Shown here: positions 1 to 15,000 of the stretch, piece after piece | Layout: each line of letters opens with the position of its first letter | Position numbering within the stretch: the first letter of the stretch is position 1 | Assembly: GCA_009693575.1 (NCBI GenBank) | Contig: SHWZ01000010.1 | Coordinates: 1 to 57,548, forward strand | DNA: 57,548 bases | From: Flavobacteriaceae bacterium | Lineage (GTDB): Bacteria; Bacteroidota; Bacteroidia; UKL13-3 | Direction of reading: 5' to 3' | Translations under genes and position numbers: made by a program | The notes under the pieces: generated by a model | The model's input: only the letters and a program-made list of their open reading frames with translations | Database searches by the model: none | What the model was told of the DNA's origin: nothing

Positions 1-3000
1 ACCGCTGCCATTGCTCTGGATGGTACCATTGTTGGTAACATCGCCAGGGCAAGTAATAGTATAGCCCGAGTCGCTCACAAATGTTGTGGCATTAGGGATT
101 ACCAAGTAGTTAGCTATACTCGTATTACCAGTGAATCTGTATGAACCAGGTCCGCTGAGCTTCAAGTAGTGGTAGGCTTGGCCTGGTATGTTCTGGGCTT
201 TTGATAAATTCAACTGACCTCCGTTGTGAAGAAGGGTTCCGGTTGAGTTCTTCACATAAGCTCCATTCACCGTAAGGTTGGCTCCATTGTTAAGTGTGAG
301 AACAGCTCCTGCATTTACAGTCAATGTGCTACAAGATGCAGCAGAGATAATAACTGGCTGATTTGCTGACCCTGATATAGTAACAATAGAAGTGGCTATA
401 GGAACAGTACCATTACACCAGTTGAGTCCATTATTCCAATCGTTGTTTACTTTACCCATCCATACATTGGTAGCTCCAATAGAAACTGTAACAATGTTTG
501 TGAAAGCAGGGTTACAGCTACCATAGCTCACTTTAGCACGGTACATGGCAGTAACTGAAGGAGTGAAAGGCATAGTGTCATTTGTGGCTCCACTTAGATC
601 AGACCATGCGTTTGTTCCTATTTTAATCTGCCATTGGATGGTACCATTGAAGCCAGCTACGTACATTGTATCCTCTTGTCCAGAGCACAATGAAGTAGAC
701 CAAGCTGACGCTATTCCTGCAGTAGCATTAGGATTAACAGTCACAGTAGCAGTATTTGATACTCCAGTTTGGCTGTAAGCATCAGTTACTGTGCAAGTGA
801 TATTGAAGGTGCCTGTATAACTAGGATTGTAACTGAACTGGTTGTAAGGCGAGCCTGTACCAGATGATTTAACAGTTGATCCTTCTTTCCATACATAATT
901 GTGGGTTGAAACAGCAGTACCCGTTGTAAAGGTTTGCCCTATGCCCACACAGAAAGTAGAAGTACTTGGTGTGATAGTAGGAGTAGGAGCTGGAGGTGGC
1001 ATCAAAACCACATCGTAATCCTGGGTTTCTCCTGCGTAGGTCAATGTTCCGCAAGCAGATACCGCATTTGCCTGATAGGTATTCCTAACACGCAGACGGG
1101 TTGTACCAGCTATAACGCCTGTACTTGGAACGGTGATAACAACAGGTGTAAGCGATGCATAATTCACATTTTGGTTCTCACCCATTTTCTCACCTGCATC
1201 GTCAAAGTCACCATCTTGGTTCACGTCGGCAAATACACCAACAGAGATGTTGTAGGTAGTACCACCCAGAACTTGCAATGTATCAACTTTGCCCATAGTC
1301 AATGTACAAACTGGCGTAGTGTAGTAAGTATACGAGTTTGTGAAGGTTTGGTTGCTGCTGGTATGATCAAACGAACCGGTATTCTTCTTAACACGACTCA
1401 TGTACATCTGTGTAGAGTAATCGTTGCTATAAGTACCGATGCAATAAGCAGGAATAATCTTACGCTTGCAACCTGGAGAGGTTGGGCTAGGCGTTTGGCT
1501 TGAACCAGCAACTATTATCTGTGTAGCGTTAACAGTTACCGAGTCACCCGCTGTAGCTGCATTTTTTATGCGGTATGTAATCCATACATAGTTGGCTCCA
1601 GTGCTCAAGGCTTGTGAGCCTGTCACAGTGAAGGTACCATTAGGACCAACTTTAGTCCCGAATAGCGTAGTAGTAGCAAAAGTGTTGGTGTTTCCAGTGA
1701 AGTAAACCTTCACCGAATCCACATTATTCGCGATAGTACCCGTAGTGCCATTTGTATTCAAATTCAACTGTGTCAAGTTCACTGGAGCTCCACTAGCACT
1801 CATCGTTACAGTTAGCTTAGCTACCTGAGCATACGTTCCGCCTACAGCAGTTCCGCATGTCACGCTTGATACCGCAGAGCTAACATAGCTCATTGGCACG
1901 TTTACAGTGCGGCTTCCGCTAGGTGCAGTAGTAGTAGAGTTGTAAGTAGTGGCACTGATAGTGGCCGTGTTTACTTCTATGTCTATAACGTTGGCTGTAG
2001 TAGCACTACCTAGGTCATACGCAGCCCAGAAGTAGTTAGCTCCTGTTACCAAGGCTTGTGAGCCTGTCACAGTGAACGCACCATTAGGAGTTCCGGTAGA
2101 TCCAAACGTAGTAGTAGTTGTAAACGTATTAACGGTTTCAGTATAGAAAACCTTGGCATTGCTAATGTCACTGCTGGCATTAGTTGAACCATTGGTGTTC
2201 AAGCTAAGATCGGTCAGGGTCAATGCACCTGTGCAACCACTAACTGATACTATTATGCCTGCAATCTGATTGTTGTTAGAGTTAGCAAACACATCCGTAG
2301 TAACAGCTTGAGATGCATTAACAGACTGAACGTTCATAGCACTGTCGCCAATGACTACACTGTAGTCTTCAGCCTCACCATAGTTCACTTGCAATCCGCA
2401 AGCTGATCCAGGTCCAGCGTTAGTTGTGTAATATTCATTGACAACACGCATACGAGTAGCACCTAAGGTAGCACCACAAGGAACTGTAACTGTAAAGTTC
2501 AAGGTACTTGCACTGCCGCTTCCAGTTGCTCCAATCCAGTTGTTATACACACGTTCCGATGCTGCAAATGCACCATCTTGGTTAAAGTCAATATGCACAC
2601 TAGTCAAGTTGTAGTAGTTGTAGCTTCCAGTGATTATCTGCATATTGGTTACCGAACTACGGGCAAGTGTAGTAGATTGAGTAGTGTAATCAATAGTTCC
2701 ACTTTGTCCATTAGGAGCAGTAGTGGTGTTGTTGATTGATTTCAAAACAACCTTAGTCATTCCGATAGGAGCACCAAGGTTACTTATCCAGTTTGGAGAG
2801 CAATAAGCATTCATTATTGAACGGCATCCTGATGGATTACCTACGATAGGCGTTTTGGTAATGGTAGTACCACCAGAGTCCAAGGTGGCCAATTCAAATT
2901 CAGCATCAAGGCAATCACCAACTGTGGCATTGCTTGGCACGTCATAAGTCAACCAGAAATAGTTGTCGCCGGCACCTATTGCAGCTGAACCATAGATGGT

Positions 3001-6000
3001 AAAGCCGTAGATAGGGTAAGAGTAAGTAGAACCATACTGGGTAGTAGTAGCGAAAGTGCTGCTTGTGCCAGTGTAGTAGATACGAACGTTTCCGATATTA
3101 CTTGTATTGGTAGACCCAATATTAAAGTCCATTTCCGTCATGTTCGGTGAGGTACCTTGGCCATTTCCTGTTATTTTCACACGCAGGATAGCTTGCTTGT
3201 TGGCACCACGCTGAATTGCACCAGTTACCTGATCGGTAGTTAGTGCAGTGATAGCAGCTGTAGCTGCTATAAGTCTATTACCTGATGGTGCAGACGATGA
3301 ACCATAGGTAGTAGAATTCATAGTCATCACAGTTCCTTCGGCATCCAATGCATTTCCAACGGTAGCACTGCTGGCTATGTTATAAGCCAACCAGAAGAAG
3401 CTGCTATCAGAAGTCAATACTTGCGAACCAGTCACAGAGAATGCACCACTTGGTGTGTTTGTAGTACCAAATGTAGTAGTAGTAGCAAACGTTTTACTAT
3501 TTCCTGTGAAGAACACTTTGGCAGCAGTTATATCTGAAGCTGTAGTAGTTCCGTTGGTATTAAAGTCGAACTGGGTAGAAGTGAAAGTCGCACTACCACA
3601 ACCAGATTTGTTCACACGTACCATCAACATTTGATTGTTGGTACTACTAGGTGATACAAATACCGTAGAGGCAGTAGTCGTCACAACACTGGTAATCGCC
3701 AATTGGTTATCGCCAACAATTACGGTGTAATCCTCAGCTTCACCATAACTCAGGCTTGTGCTGCAAGGGCTGATTGCGGCATTGTATGCAAATATTACTC
3801 TCATCCTTGTTGGGCCAGTTGCAGCCGAGCAAGGAACAAGGATGTTGAAGTTGAATGGACCAGTATTAACTGTTCCAGAATTATCAGAGAACGATGCCAC
3901 GGCTTCGCCGGCATCATCAAAGTCACCATCCTGATTCCAGTCAATGTAGGCTGTCAAGTTAGTATAATACTGGTATGAACCATGCTTCATGCTGAACGGA
4001 TAGGACACATTCTTGAGAACCGTGGTTGACAAGTTAGTGTAATTCTGCACAGCAGGTGAAGTACAAGCAGTGGTATTGTTAATGCTACCGAAAGTAACAT
4101 TTGTAATACCCATTGTATTACCATTGTTTCCATTAGGCCAAGCTGGGGTACAATATGGGGGTATAATTCTACGCTTACCATACGAGATACCTGCACCAGC
4201 ATTCTGGGTTGCACCATCGGTATAAATCCTGGTTAATGTAGCAGTAATAGAGTCACCCACATTGGCTGCACCTGCACCGTAAACATCGTAAGCAACATAG
4301 AAATAGTTATTTCCTACTTGCAAGGCTACAGTTCCTTTGAAAATCATATTACCATTAGGGTTATACAAATCTCCACCGAATTGTGTAGTAGTAGTAAAGG
4401 TCGTGCTGGTTCCAGTGAAGTAGCAACGGGCTACTGATGCATTGGTAGTAATGTTTTGTGAGCCTGAAGTATTTGCAACTAATGAATCCAAATTAATAGA
4501 AGCACCAGAATTCATTATCACATTCACAAGCATAACATCCGCATAGTTAGTTCCAATAATTACATTGTTAGGAGTAGGAGTCCAAGTTACGCTGTTAAAC
4601 GTCATTGGGTTTTGGAGTAGGCGGTTGCCAGATGGAGCTGTAACACTTGGAGTCTGTGTTCCACTGCTCAATACAAAATCAGGACAAGTCGCATCCACCA
4701 CATTTCCTAAAGTAGCACCACTAGGCACATCGTAAGCAAGCCAGAAATAGTTGCTTCCACCTACCAATGCCTCTGAGCCGCTAACACTGAATGCACCACT
4801 TGGGCTACTAGTAGTAGAACCGTACTGGGTAGTGGTAGCAAACGTATTGGTTGTTCCAGTGTAGTAAACTTTAGCATAGCTAATGTCTCCAGACGCGTTT
4901 GAACTACCAGCAGTATTAAAGTTAATCTGAGTCAGGTTTGGTCCTGTTCCGCAACCTCCGCCTACTACTGTCAAACCAAGGATATTGTTCTTGGTGGTAT
5001 TCAGTTGTATAGAAGTGGTAAGGGCCTGGGTAGCTATACTTGACACATATACGAATGCACTGTCGATGATGTTCACACCATAGTCTTCGCAATCCACATA
5101 GGCATTGCTCACGCAAGGAGTGTTGGTAAGAGCTCCCATACCACTGTAGATTGACAATACCCTCAAACGAGTAGGTCCAGTAACTGCCGAACAAGGAACA
5201 GAGAATGTCACAGTGCCATTGGTATTCATAGCCAATGCACTTATTCCACCAACATCTTCACCTGCATCATCAAAGTCACCATCTTGGTTCCAGTCAACGA
5301 ATATCTCGGTATTCATTGTGTTACCTGCACCACCTGTTTGTATAGTGATGGTATTGCTAGTCAATTTGGTGATGTTGGTAGACATAGTACCTGAGTAATC
5401 ATGATACACTTGTGCTTGGGCAGTGCCTGATGGCATGCTTGAAGCAATATTGCTAATGCTTCCCATTGATACATTTTGGATACCGAAGTTACAGCAGAAT
5501 GAAGTAGATACGGGGATACAATATGCACTGATGATTTTACATTTACCAGTAGTTGAAGCGGCACTTGTCGATTGGTCTGTGCCATTCACAGTTACTTTGC
5601 TAACGGTAGCAGTAATTGAGTCATTGATATTGGCTCCACTTGGAACATCGTATGTAATCCAGAAGTAGTTGTTTCCTGCTAACAATGAGGCAAGTCCAGT
5701 GAAACTCATTTTAGTAGCACTCAACGTTGCGATGGTTGAGCCATACTGGGTAGCAGCAGAAAATATGCTGCTAGCTCCAGTATAGAATACCTTAGCATTG
5801 TTTGCATCTGTAGTCATTCCACCTGTGCCTGTATAAGCGTTATCGGCAATCAGCGAATCCAAATTCACGGTAGCACCAGAGCTCATATTCACTATCACTT
5901 TAGTCATCACAGCCATAGAATTTCCTCTTGGTATATTGCTTTTCATCTGATTCCAAGTAACACTATTAAATGTCATAGGGTTTTGGATGAGGCGTGTGCC

Positions 6001-9000
6001 AGAAGGAGAAGTAATGGTAGGAGTCTTGGTAGAGCCATTGATAACCATGGTAGCACATTGTGCATCCACTACGTTACCAATAGTAGCTGTGTTAGAGATG
6101 TCATAAGTCAACCAGAACCAGTTGGTATCGCCCATCAGGTTCTGAGAACCATTAATGCTGAACGAACCACTTGGTGAAGATACAGTAGAGCCATACTGGG
6201 TAGATACGGCGAAAGTGCGGCTATTGCCAGTGTAGAATATCTTAGCTGCATCTATATCTCCTGCACTTGTAGAACCAGTTGTACTCAAATTGAACTGAGT
6301 AGCTGGGGTAGAACCTCCGCAACCAATCATGACTACTTTGATTTCTATAACTCTGGCATTGCTCACACCTTGAGATACCGAAGTAGTAAGACCTTGTGCA
6401 GTAGTGCTGCTGCTATACGTAGCGGCACTGTCAAGGACATTAACACTATAATCTTCGGCATCTACATAGTTATTACTCATACATGGATTGCCTACAAGAC
6501 TTCCTGAACCAGTGTACATTGACAATACCCTCATGCGGGTAGTGCCCAATACAGCAGAACAAGGAACTGTGAAAGTTATAGTGCCATTCGTGTTCTGTTG
6601 TAAGTTCTGCACGCCACCTACGTCTTCGCCAGCGTCCTCAAAGTCACCATCCACATTCCAGTCAATGAATATCTCCGTATTCATTGCGTTGCCAGCTCCA
6701 CCAGTTTGTATTGTAACTGTGTTACTTATTAACCTCTTGATATTGGTTGACATGTTGGTGTAGTCATGGTAAACTTGTGCTTGTGAAGTCCCATTTGGCG
6801 TACCTGAACCAATGTTGCTTATGCTTCCCATTGATACATTGTTGATACCAAAGTTACAGCAGTATGCAGTAGATACAGGAATACAATAAGGATTCATAAT
6901 GCTACGTGTTCCAGCAGTAGTGGCAGAGCCTGGAGTTTGTGTAGCTCCGTTAACTGTTATACGGGTCAACGAGGCTTCCAGTACATCACCGAAAGTAGCA
7001 CCACTTGGTAGAGTGTAGGTAATCCAGAAATAGTTGTCGCCAGCTAATAATCCTTGAGTGCCTGCAACCAGTACAGTGCCGTTAGGAGAATTTTGAACAG
7101 TACCAAAAGTAGTAGTGGTAGCAAAAACAGTGCTTGCACCAGTATAGTAGCACATAGCAGAAGTTAAATTGGTACCTACATTTTGTGAGCCTGCAGTAGC
7201 AAACACAATTGAATCCATATTCACCGAAGCTCCAGAGCTCATGGTGATTTTGATACGGGTCATGTCGTTATCAGATGTTCCTTTGATAACCTTGCTAGTT
7301 TTCTGCTGCCAACTCATGCTGCCGAAAGTCATCGGGGCTTGTATTGTGCGGCTTCCACTTGGGTTAGTTACCGAAGGAGTGCGGTTAGATGTAACAGTAA
7401 ATCCTGTGCATTGTGCATCAAGTACGTTTCCGTTAGTTCCACCAGAAGGAACATCATAAGCTAACCAGAACCAGTTGGTATCATAGGTCAGATTCTGCGA
7501 ACCCGTGATGGTAAATGAACCACTTGGACTTGAAGCAGTAGAACCGAACTGTGTTACAGCTTGGAATGTGTTACCATTTCCAGTGTACCAAAGTTTGGCG
7601 TTCGTGATGTCATTCGAAGGATTGGTAGAACCAGTAGTGTTCAAGCTGAACGAAGTAGCTGGCAATGTGCCACCGCAACCGTCAGTTATTATAGGAATAC
7701 CAATGATTACATTGTTTGAAGAACCTGTAGGGGCGGCCGCAGTAGAGGCTTGTATTACATAACTAGAAGCATAGCTCAATGCTACGTCAGTTACATTCAC
7801 CGTGTAGTCTTCACCTTCGCCATAGTAGTTGTAGTAACCACCACCGCAAGGATATCCATTAGGATTAGCAGTGTTGTTGTACTCCATGATAACACGCATA
7901 CGGGTAGTTCCCAAAGCAGCACTACAAGGAGGGGTAACATCGAAGGTAAAGGTTCTCATTGAACCAGCACCAGCATTGTATGTGTCAAATACTTCTTCTG
8001 AGGCTTGGAAAGAACCATTTTGGTTCCAGTCAATGTAGACAGCGAAGTTTTGGTTATAGTCGTAAGAACCAGATTTTACAATCATGGTATTGGTACTCTT
8101 CTTTTCGATATCAGTTACCTGATTAGTAAAGTCCTGAATAGAGCCGGTACCACCGAGAGCTGTAGTTGTATTATCGATTGAACCAAGGCTCACCTTAGTA
8201 ATACCAAAGCCAGCTGTATAATTATATATCCAAGTCATCGTGCAATAAGGAGGATTGACTTTACATTTACCCGCAGTAGTTGGAGTATTTGCAGAATAGT
8301 CAGTTCCATTTACGGTAATTTTTGCCATAGGTGCAGTTACTGAATCGCCCGCAGTAGCTGAAGCAGATATGTCATAAACTATCCAGAAGTAGTTATCGCC
8401 CACCAGCAAGCCATTGGTGCCGGCTACGGTAATAGTGCCGCTAGGTGATGTTACTGTTGAACCATACTGAATTGCGGCTGAGAATGCACTAGAAGCACCA
8501 GTTGAGTAGATTTTAACACGCGACAAATCAGACACAGCAGTTGAGCCATCAGTGGTAAACTGGAGTGTATCTAAATTGATTGAACCACCTGAATTCATTT
8601 TCACATTCACCAACGTCATGCGGTTGTCATTCGTACCTATTATCACAGCATTGGTTTGCTGAGCCCATATCAAACTATTAAAAGTCATTTGAGCTTGAAT
8701 AGGGCGATTTCCTGATGGGTTAGTTGTGGTAGGAGTCCAAGCAGAGCCAATAGTCAAGCTAGTACACTGTGCATCAACAACGTTGGCAACTGTAGATCCA
8801 GAAGCAATGTTGTAAGCCAACCAGAACCAGTTAGTGTCAGTCAACAGGTTCTGAGAACCAGTGATGCTGTACGAACCATTAGGGTTGCTAGTAGTGCTGC
8901 CAAACTGAGTTGCAGTAGCAAACACATTTGAATTGCCAGAATAGAACAGTGAAGCTCCAGTCACATCGCCTGAAATATTAGTACTTCCAGTTGTATTCAC

Positions 9001-12000
9001 TGTGAAAGAGCTAGCTGTCAATGAGCCGCCACAACCACCAGTTACAACAGGGATGGAAAGGATAACATTGTTATTGGTACTCTGTGCCACAGCCGAAGTC
9101 AAAGCCTGATACGTATTAGCTGATACAAACGACATAGCACTGTCAATTACATTGATTGTATAATCCTCGGTCTCGCCATAGCTATTTGTATTACAAGGGT
9201 CGAGATTAGTGGTAGAATATGCATGTAGCAACCTCATCCGGGTAATACCCACCAAAGCCGAACAAGGAACTGTGAAGTTCTTCGTATAAGTTGCAGTAGA
9301 ATTCATATTATTTTGCTCTCCAAGCTTTTCACCGGTATCATAGAAGTCGCCATCTTGATTCCAGTCAATCCAAATGGCCATGTTCTGTGCAGAACCATAG
9401 CTGCCCGGCTTAAATGATATTGTTTGATTAGAGTAGCGTTGAAGGGTTGTGCTTAGGGTCAAATATTCTTTGTATACTTCACTTTGTGCATTGGTGGCGG
9501 GAGTGCCGGTAGTGTTATTTATGCTACCCAATTTAACTAAACTAATACCCATTCCACAGCACATATTGGTTACAGTAGGAATACAGTAAGGGGCAAGGAT
9601 TTTACGCTTGCTACTTACCGAGCCTGGGCTAGGTATATCAGCATTAGTAGCTACCACCACCCGATCAAAGGTAGCAGTAATAGAATCGCCAGTATTTGCA
9701 CTCGCTTTAATGCCAGAAGTAAACCAGAAATAGTTATCGCCATTCAACATGTTAAATGGTGTACTAGGCACATAAGTCATTACGCCATTAGGGGCTGTAA
9801 CATTCGTACCCACCTGAGCAACAGTGGTAGTAGCAAAGCTGCTGCTGCTGCCTGTTGACCATACCCTTGCGTTTTGCAAGTTAGTAGTTGGGCTGGCAGA
9901 ACCAGTAGTGCTCAAGTACAATGAGTCAAGTACCACAGGGTAACCTGTGCTGCTCATGGTCACTTTCAAGCGAACGATTGGATTGTGAGCTGTACCTTTA
10001 AACATTGGTGATGTAATCGGCATGCTCATAGATGAGCTCACAATAGTCATTGGGTTATCAATCACTCGGTAGCCAGCAGGGTTGCCAGTGTTAGGTGTAA
10101 CGTTGTTACCGCCAACTATTACATTGCTGATTGATGCATCCAACGTATCATAAAGGTTAGCAGTACTGCTTACAGCGTAAGCCAACCAATAGTATGAGTT
10201 ATCAAGCGACACACTTTGTGAGCCTGTGATAGAATAACTACCACTTGGGCTTGATTGTGAGCCATACGAAGTGTTAGTACTAAACACAGAACTTGCACCA
10301 GTGTAGTACATAGTAGCCGCACTCAAGTTAGTACCAGGATTATTGGTTCCGATATTTCCAACAGTGCTCAAGTCGAACTGCGTCAGGCTAGCTGAACCGC
10401 AGCCAGAAGCTATTACATTCAATCGAAGCATTTCTGCAGAGGCAGCACCTGAAGCTACAGAAGCATTCAAAGCCGTAGTGGCATTGATAGCAGTAACCTG
10501 ACGTTGGTTATCACCTACTATTACTGTGTAGTCTTCAGCTTCACCATATTGCAAGGCTGTATTACAAGGATCAGTGATACTTACATTATAAGCAAATATT
10601 ACCCTCATCCTCGTAGATCCTGTAACAGCAGAGCAAGGAATAAGAATGGTGGAGGTGAATGGGCCGGCATTGGTAGCACCTGAGTTGTCTTCGAAGGTCG
10701 CAACGTTCTCACCTGCGTCCCCAAAGTCACCGTCTTGATTCCAGTCAATGAATGAACGCATATTGGTATAGTACTGATATGAGCCAGGCGACATGCTGAA
10801 TGAATAACTCACGTTCTTCAACACGCTAGTGGAAAGATTTGTGTAATCCTGCACGGCAGCCGAAGTGGTTCCTGTGCTGTTATTTATTGAATTAAAAGTA
10901 ACATTTGAAATACCCATGGTATTGCCGTTGTTGCCATAAGGCCAAGCTGGAACACAATAATCAGGAATGATTTTACGCATGTTGGTATTAGTAGCCGAAC
11001 CACCAGACTGTGAAGTGCCGGCCACTTTAATAGAAGAGAGGTTGGCAGTTACAGAGTCGTCGGTAGTGGCAGAAGTAGTAATGGTGTAGGATATCCAGAA
11101 GTAGTTGTTTCCAACTGCCAATGCATTAGTTCCGCCGAACTTCATGGTGCCGCTTGGTGAATTAATCTGGGCACCGTAAAGGGTAGTAGTTGCAAAGTTG
11201 GCGTTGCTTCCAGTGAAGTAGCAACGGGCACTGCTGATGCTGCCACCTATTGAACCTGAACCTGAATAAGATGTCGCTGCTACCAATGAGTCCATGTTTA
11301 CACTTGCACCAGTACTCATGTTCACATTCACACTAATCACATTGCAATTCAGCGTTCCTTTCGTTACATTATTGCTCATCCTTGCCCAAGTCACCGAATT
11401 AAATGTCATTGGGTTTAGGATGGAGCGGTTGCCTGAAGGAGAAGTAACAGTAGGAGTCTGTGATATGCTATTTAAGGTGAAGGAAGGTACAGTTGCATCT
11501 ACAACGTTGCCGATGGTAGCTCCCGAATTCACATCGTAAGCAACCCAGAAATAGTTAGTTCCACCCTGCAAGTTTTGTGTACCGCTCACTGTGTATGAAC
11601 CACTAGGGGTAGTTGCAGTAGAACCATACTGAGTAGTAGTAGCAAATGTGTTGGTAGTGCCAGTATAGAATACTTTGGCAGCACCTACATCACCACTAGG
11701 GTTTGTAGTTCCAGTAGTTGTAAGGTTGATTTGCGAAAGGTTGAAACCTGTTCCGCAACCGCCACCTACAACGGTCAATCCAACTATGTTGTTATTGTTG
11801 GTATTCGTTTGTACTGCAGTAGTATTGGCTTGTGTAGTAGTGCTTGAGACATAGCTAAACGCACTATCAGTAACGTTTACTGAATAGTCCTCACAGTCAA
11901 GATAGGCTTGGTTGGCACATGGTTGGCCTTGGATTTGATTGTAATAGTAATAGTAGATCGATAATACCCTCATCCTAGTTTGACCTAAAGTAGCCGAACA

Positions 12001-15000
12001 TGGAACTTGGAAAGTTACCGTACCATTAGTATATCCAGCAAGAGTTCCAACTCCACCTACGTCTTCGCCAGCGTCTGTAAAGTCACCATCCTGATTCCAG
12101 TCAATGAATATTTCAGTTCCCATTGGATTACCTGCACCATCAGTCTGGAAGGTTACCGTATTGTTAGACAGTTTTTTGATATTGGTTGACATGGCTGTAT
12201 AATCATGGTACACTTCTGATTGATTTGTACTAGCAGGCAGACTAGAAGCCATGTTACTTATGCTTCCCATGGATACATTGTAGATACCAAAGCTACAGCA
12301 ATAACCTGTAGAAACTGGAATACAATATGCACCAATGATTTTGCGTTTTCCAACAAGAGTTGCTGAACCAACAGATACATTACTGCCGTTGATGGTCAAT
12401 TTGGTCAAAGGAGCGTTGGCTGAGTCGCCAATACCAGCAGTAGCCGACAATTGATACACAATCCAGAAATAGTTGTTGCCAGCTACCAATGGTTGAGCAC
12501 CAACAAACTTGAATGTTCCGTTAGGGCTGTTGGTCTGTCCGCCAAACTGGGTAGTAGTTGCGAAATTGTTAGTGCTTCCTGTAAAGTAGCAACGGGTATT
12601 GCTCAAATCGCCCAATGAACCATAGTGCCCAGTAGTAGAAGCCACAATAGAGTCCAGATTGATAGGAGCTCCACTATTCATGTTCACAACAACACGAGTC
12701 ATAATAGCATTGGCGTTATTCCTGCTCACATTGTTTACGTACTGATCCCATGTTACATTGTTTAGTGTCATAGCAGCTTGAATAGTACGTGAGCCTGAAG
12801 GAGCAGTGGTGCTTGGATTTTGAGTATTTCCATTCACAACAAATTGAGTACATTCACCATCAACAACATTACCAGCAGTGGCAGAAGTGCTCACGTCATA
12901 CGCTACCCAGAAATAGTTCGTTCCACCCACCAAGTTTTGTGAACCTGTAACAGTGAAACTGCCATTAGGGTTGCTGGCTGTTGAGCCAAACTGTGTGGCT
13001 ACTGAGAACACATTAGAATTTCCTGTATAGAAAACTCTAGCTGCGGTGAGATCACCAGAAGCACTGCTTGAACCATTCGTGTTCAATGAGATAGAAGTTA
13101 CTGGTAAAGTACCTCCACATCCAATGGCAGTCATTGTTACAGCTATTACTTGAGCATTGTTTGCACCCACAGCCACTTGGGCAGTTGATGCGGCAATGGT
13201 AGTGCTTGAAGCATAAGCAGCGGCACTATCAGTAATATCTACTGTGTAGTCTTCGCCTTCACCATAGCTATCTGTTCCGCAAGGGTCAGCAGATGTTGCG
13301 TTGTAACGCATTGTTACCCGCATGCGGGTAGTTCCCAGCACAGCAGAACATGGAACTGTAAAGTTGAATGTCACAGTAGTATTACCTGTAGAGTTATAAT
13401 AACCACCTAACAATTCACCAGCATCAGCAAAGTCGCCGTCACCGTTCCAGTCAATCCAAGCTGCCAAGGTAGTGTTGCTACCAAAAGTACCTGAAGTGAT
13501 GGCAATCGATTGGTTGGTCTTCTTCTTCATAGTGGTTGAAAGATTGGTATAATCGTTCCAACCATTAGGAGCAGTGTAGTTAATACCAGTAGTATTATTA
13601 ATTGAACCGCAAACAATTTTGGTCAATCCCATTGTTCCAGCGTTGTGACCATTGGCCCAAGTAGGAACACAATAAGGAGCAATAATAGTTTTAGTTCCAG
13701 TTACGCTTGAAGGAGTTGAAGTATATGTATTGCCACCCACACGCAAACGAACAAGGTTGGCAGTAAACACATCACCAACTGGGGCTGCTACTTTCACATC
13801 GTACGTAAACCATACGTAGTTCACACCTGCAACCAATTGTTGCGTTCCACCGAAGAACATTGTGCCACTTGGTCCAGCAATTGTTTGTGAATACATCTGT
13901 GTAGTGGTAGCAAATGAGCTGCTATTACCTGTGTAGAACAAACGTGCATTTTGTACGTCATTCACAGCATTGGTAGTACCAGTGGTGTTGAATATCATTG
14001 AATCAAGATTCAATCCAGTACCAGAGCTCATTGTAATGGCAATGGCCGTAGTCACCTGACGGGTTGAGTTTTGAGTAGAAGAGTTAGTGTACTTGCTCCA
14101 AGTGTGCGAGGAGTAAGTCTGCGGAGCAGAAATTGTCCTTGTTCCGGTTGGAGAAGTAATGGTAGGTGAGTATGACACTCCATTTACAGGTGCATCCGTA
14201 CACTGGGCATCAATTACGTTTCCATTGGTAGCACTACTTTGGATATCATAGGTAACCCAGAAGTTGTTGGTGTCTTTCACCAAATTAATAGTATTGGTTG
14301 GATATAAGTCATAGCTGCCATTCTGCGAAGCCATTTTGCCATACAAAGTAGTAGTGGCGAATGTGGCAGAATTTCCAGTCCAGAATACCTTGATTGAATC
14401 CAAATCGTTACCTGGGTCGGTTGATCCATTGGTATTCAACGTGAATTTATCAGCAACCATGCTACCCGTGCAACCTGTCATCACAGTCTTAATCTGAAGA
14501 ATAAGATTGTTTTTCGTGTTGGTTCCAACAGCAGTGAGGGTGTTCTGCTCACAACTTACAGAATTCCAAGCCAATGTATTGTCCGTGATGGATAATGTAT
14601 AATCTTCAACTTCGCCATAAGTAACTGGAGCTGTACAAGCAGTTGTATTTGCAAATGTTCCGTTATACTGCATTTTCGTGCGTATTCTAGTTGAGCCAAG
14701 GAGAGCATTACAAGGAACAATAAAGTTCAAAGAAACAGTGGCACCAGCACCCGCACCGCTGCTATTGATACCTAAAAATTCACTAGCATCAAATGTTCCG
14801 CTTTGATCCCAATCAGCCCATGCACCAATAAATTGGGCAGTGCCCGTCCAGGTGCCATTGGTAATGGCAACCGTTTGGCTTGAGCCACGCTGCATGATAG
14901 CAGTATAGGCAGGGTTATAAAAAGAGCCATAGTTAGTGAAGGTACTAGCACCTGCACTCGGTGGTGTGATAGTGGTATTATTAATACTACCCACCTTCAC

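Noticed and set aside
934-1503. Plus-strand open frame of 189 codons, and other plus frames within 1-18156
   Set aside because: They lie opposite the giant minus-strand gene and have Cys/Thr/Arg-rich, domain-free translations typical of antisense shadows of repetitive coding DNA.
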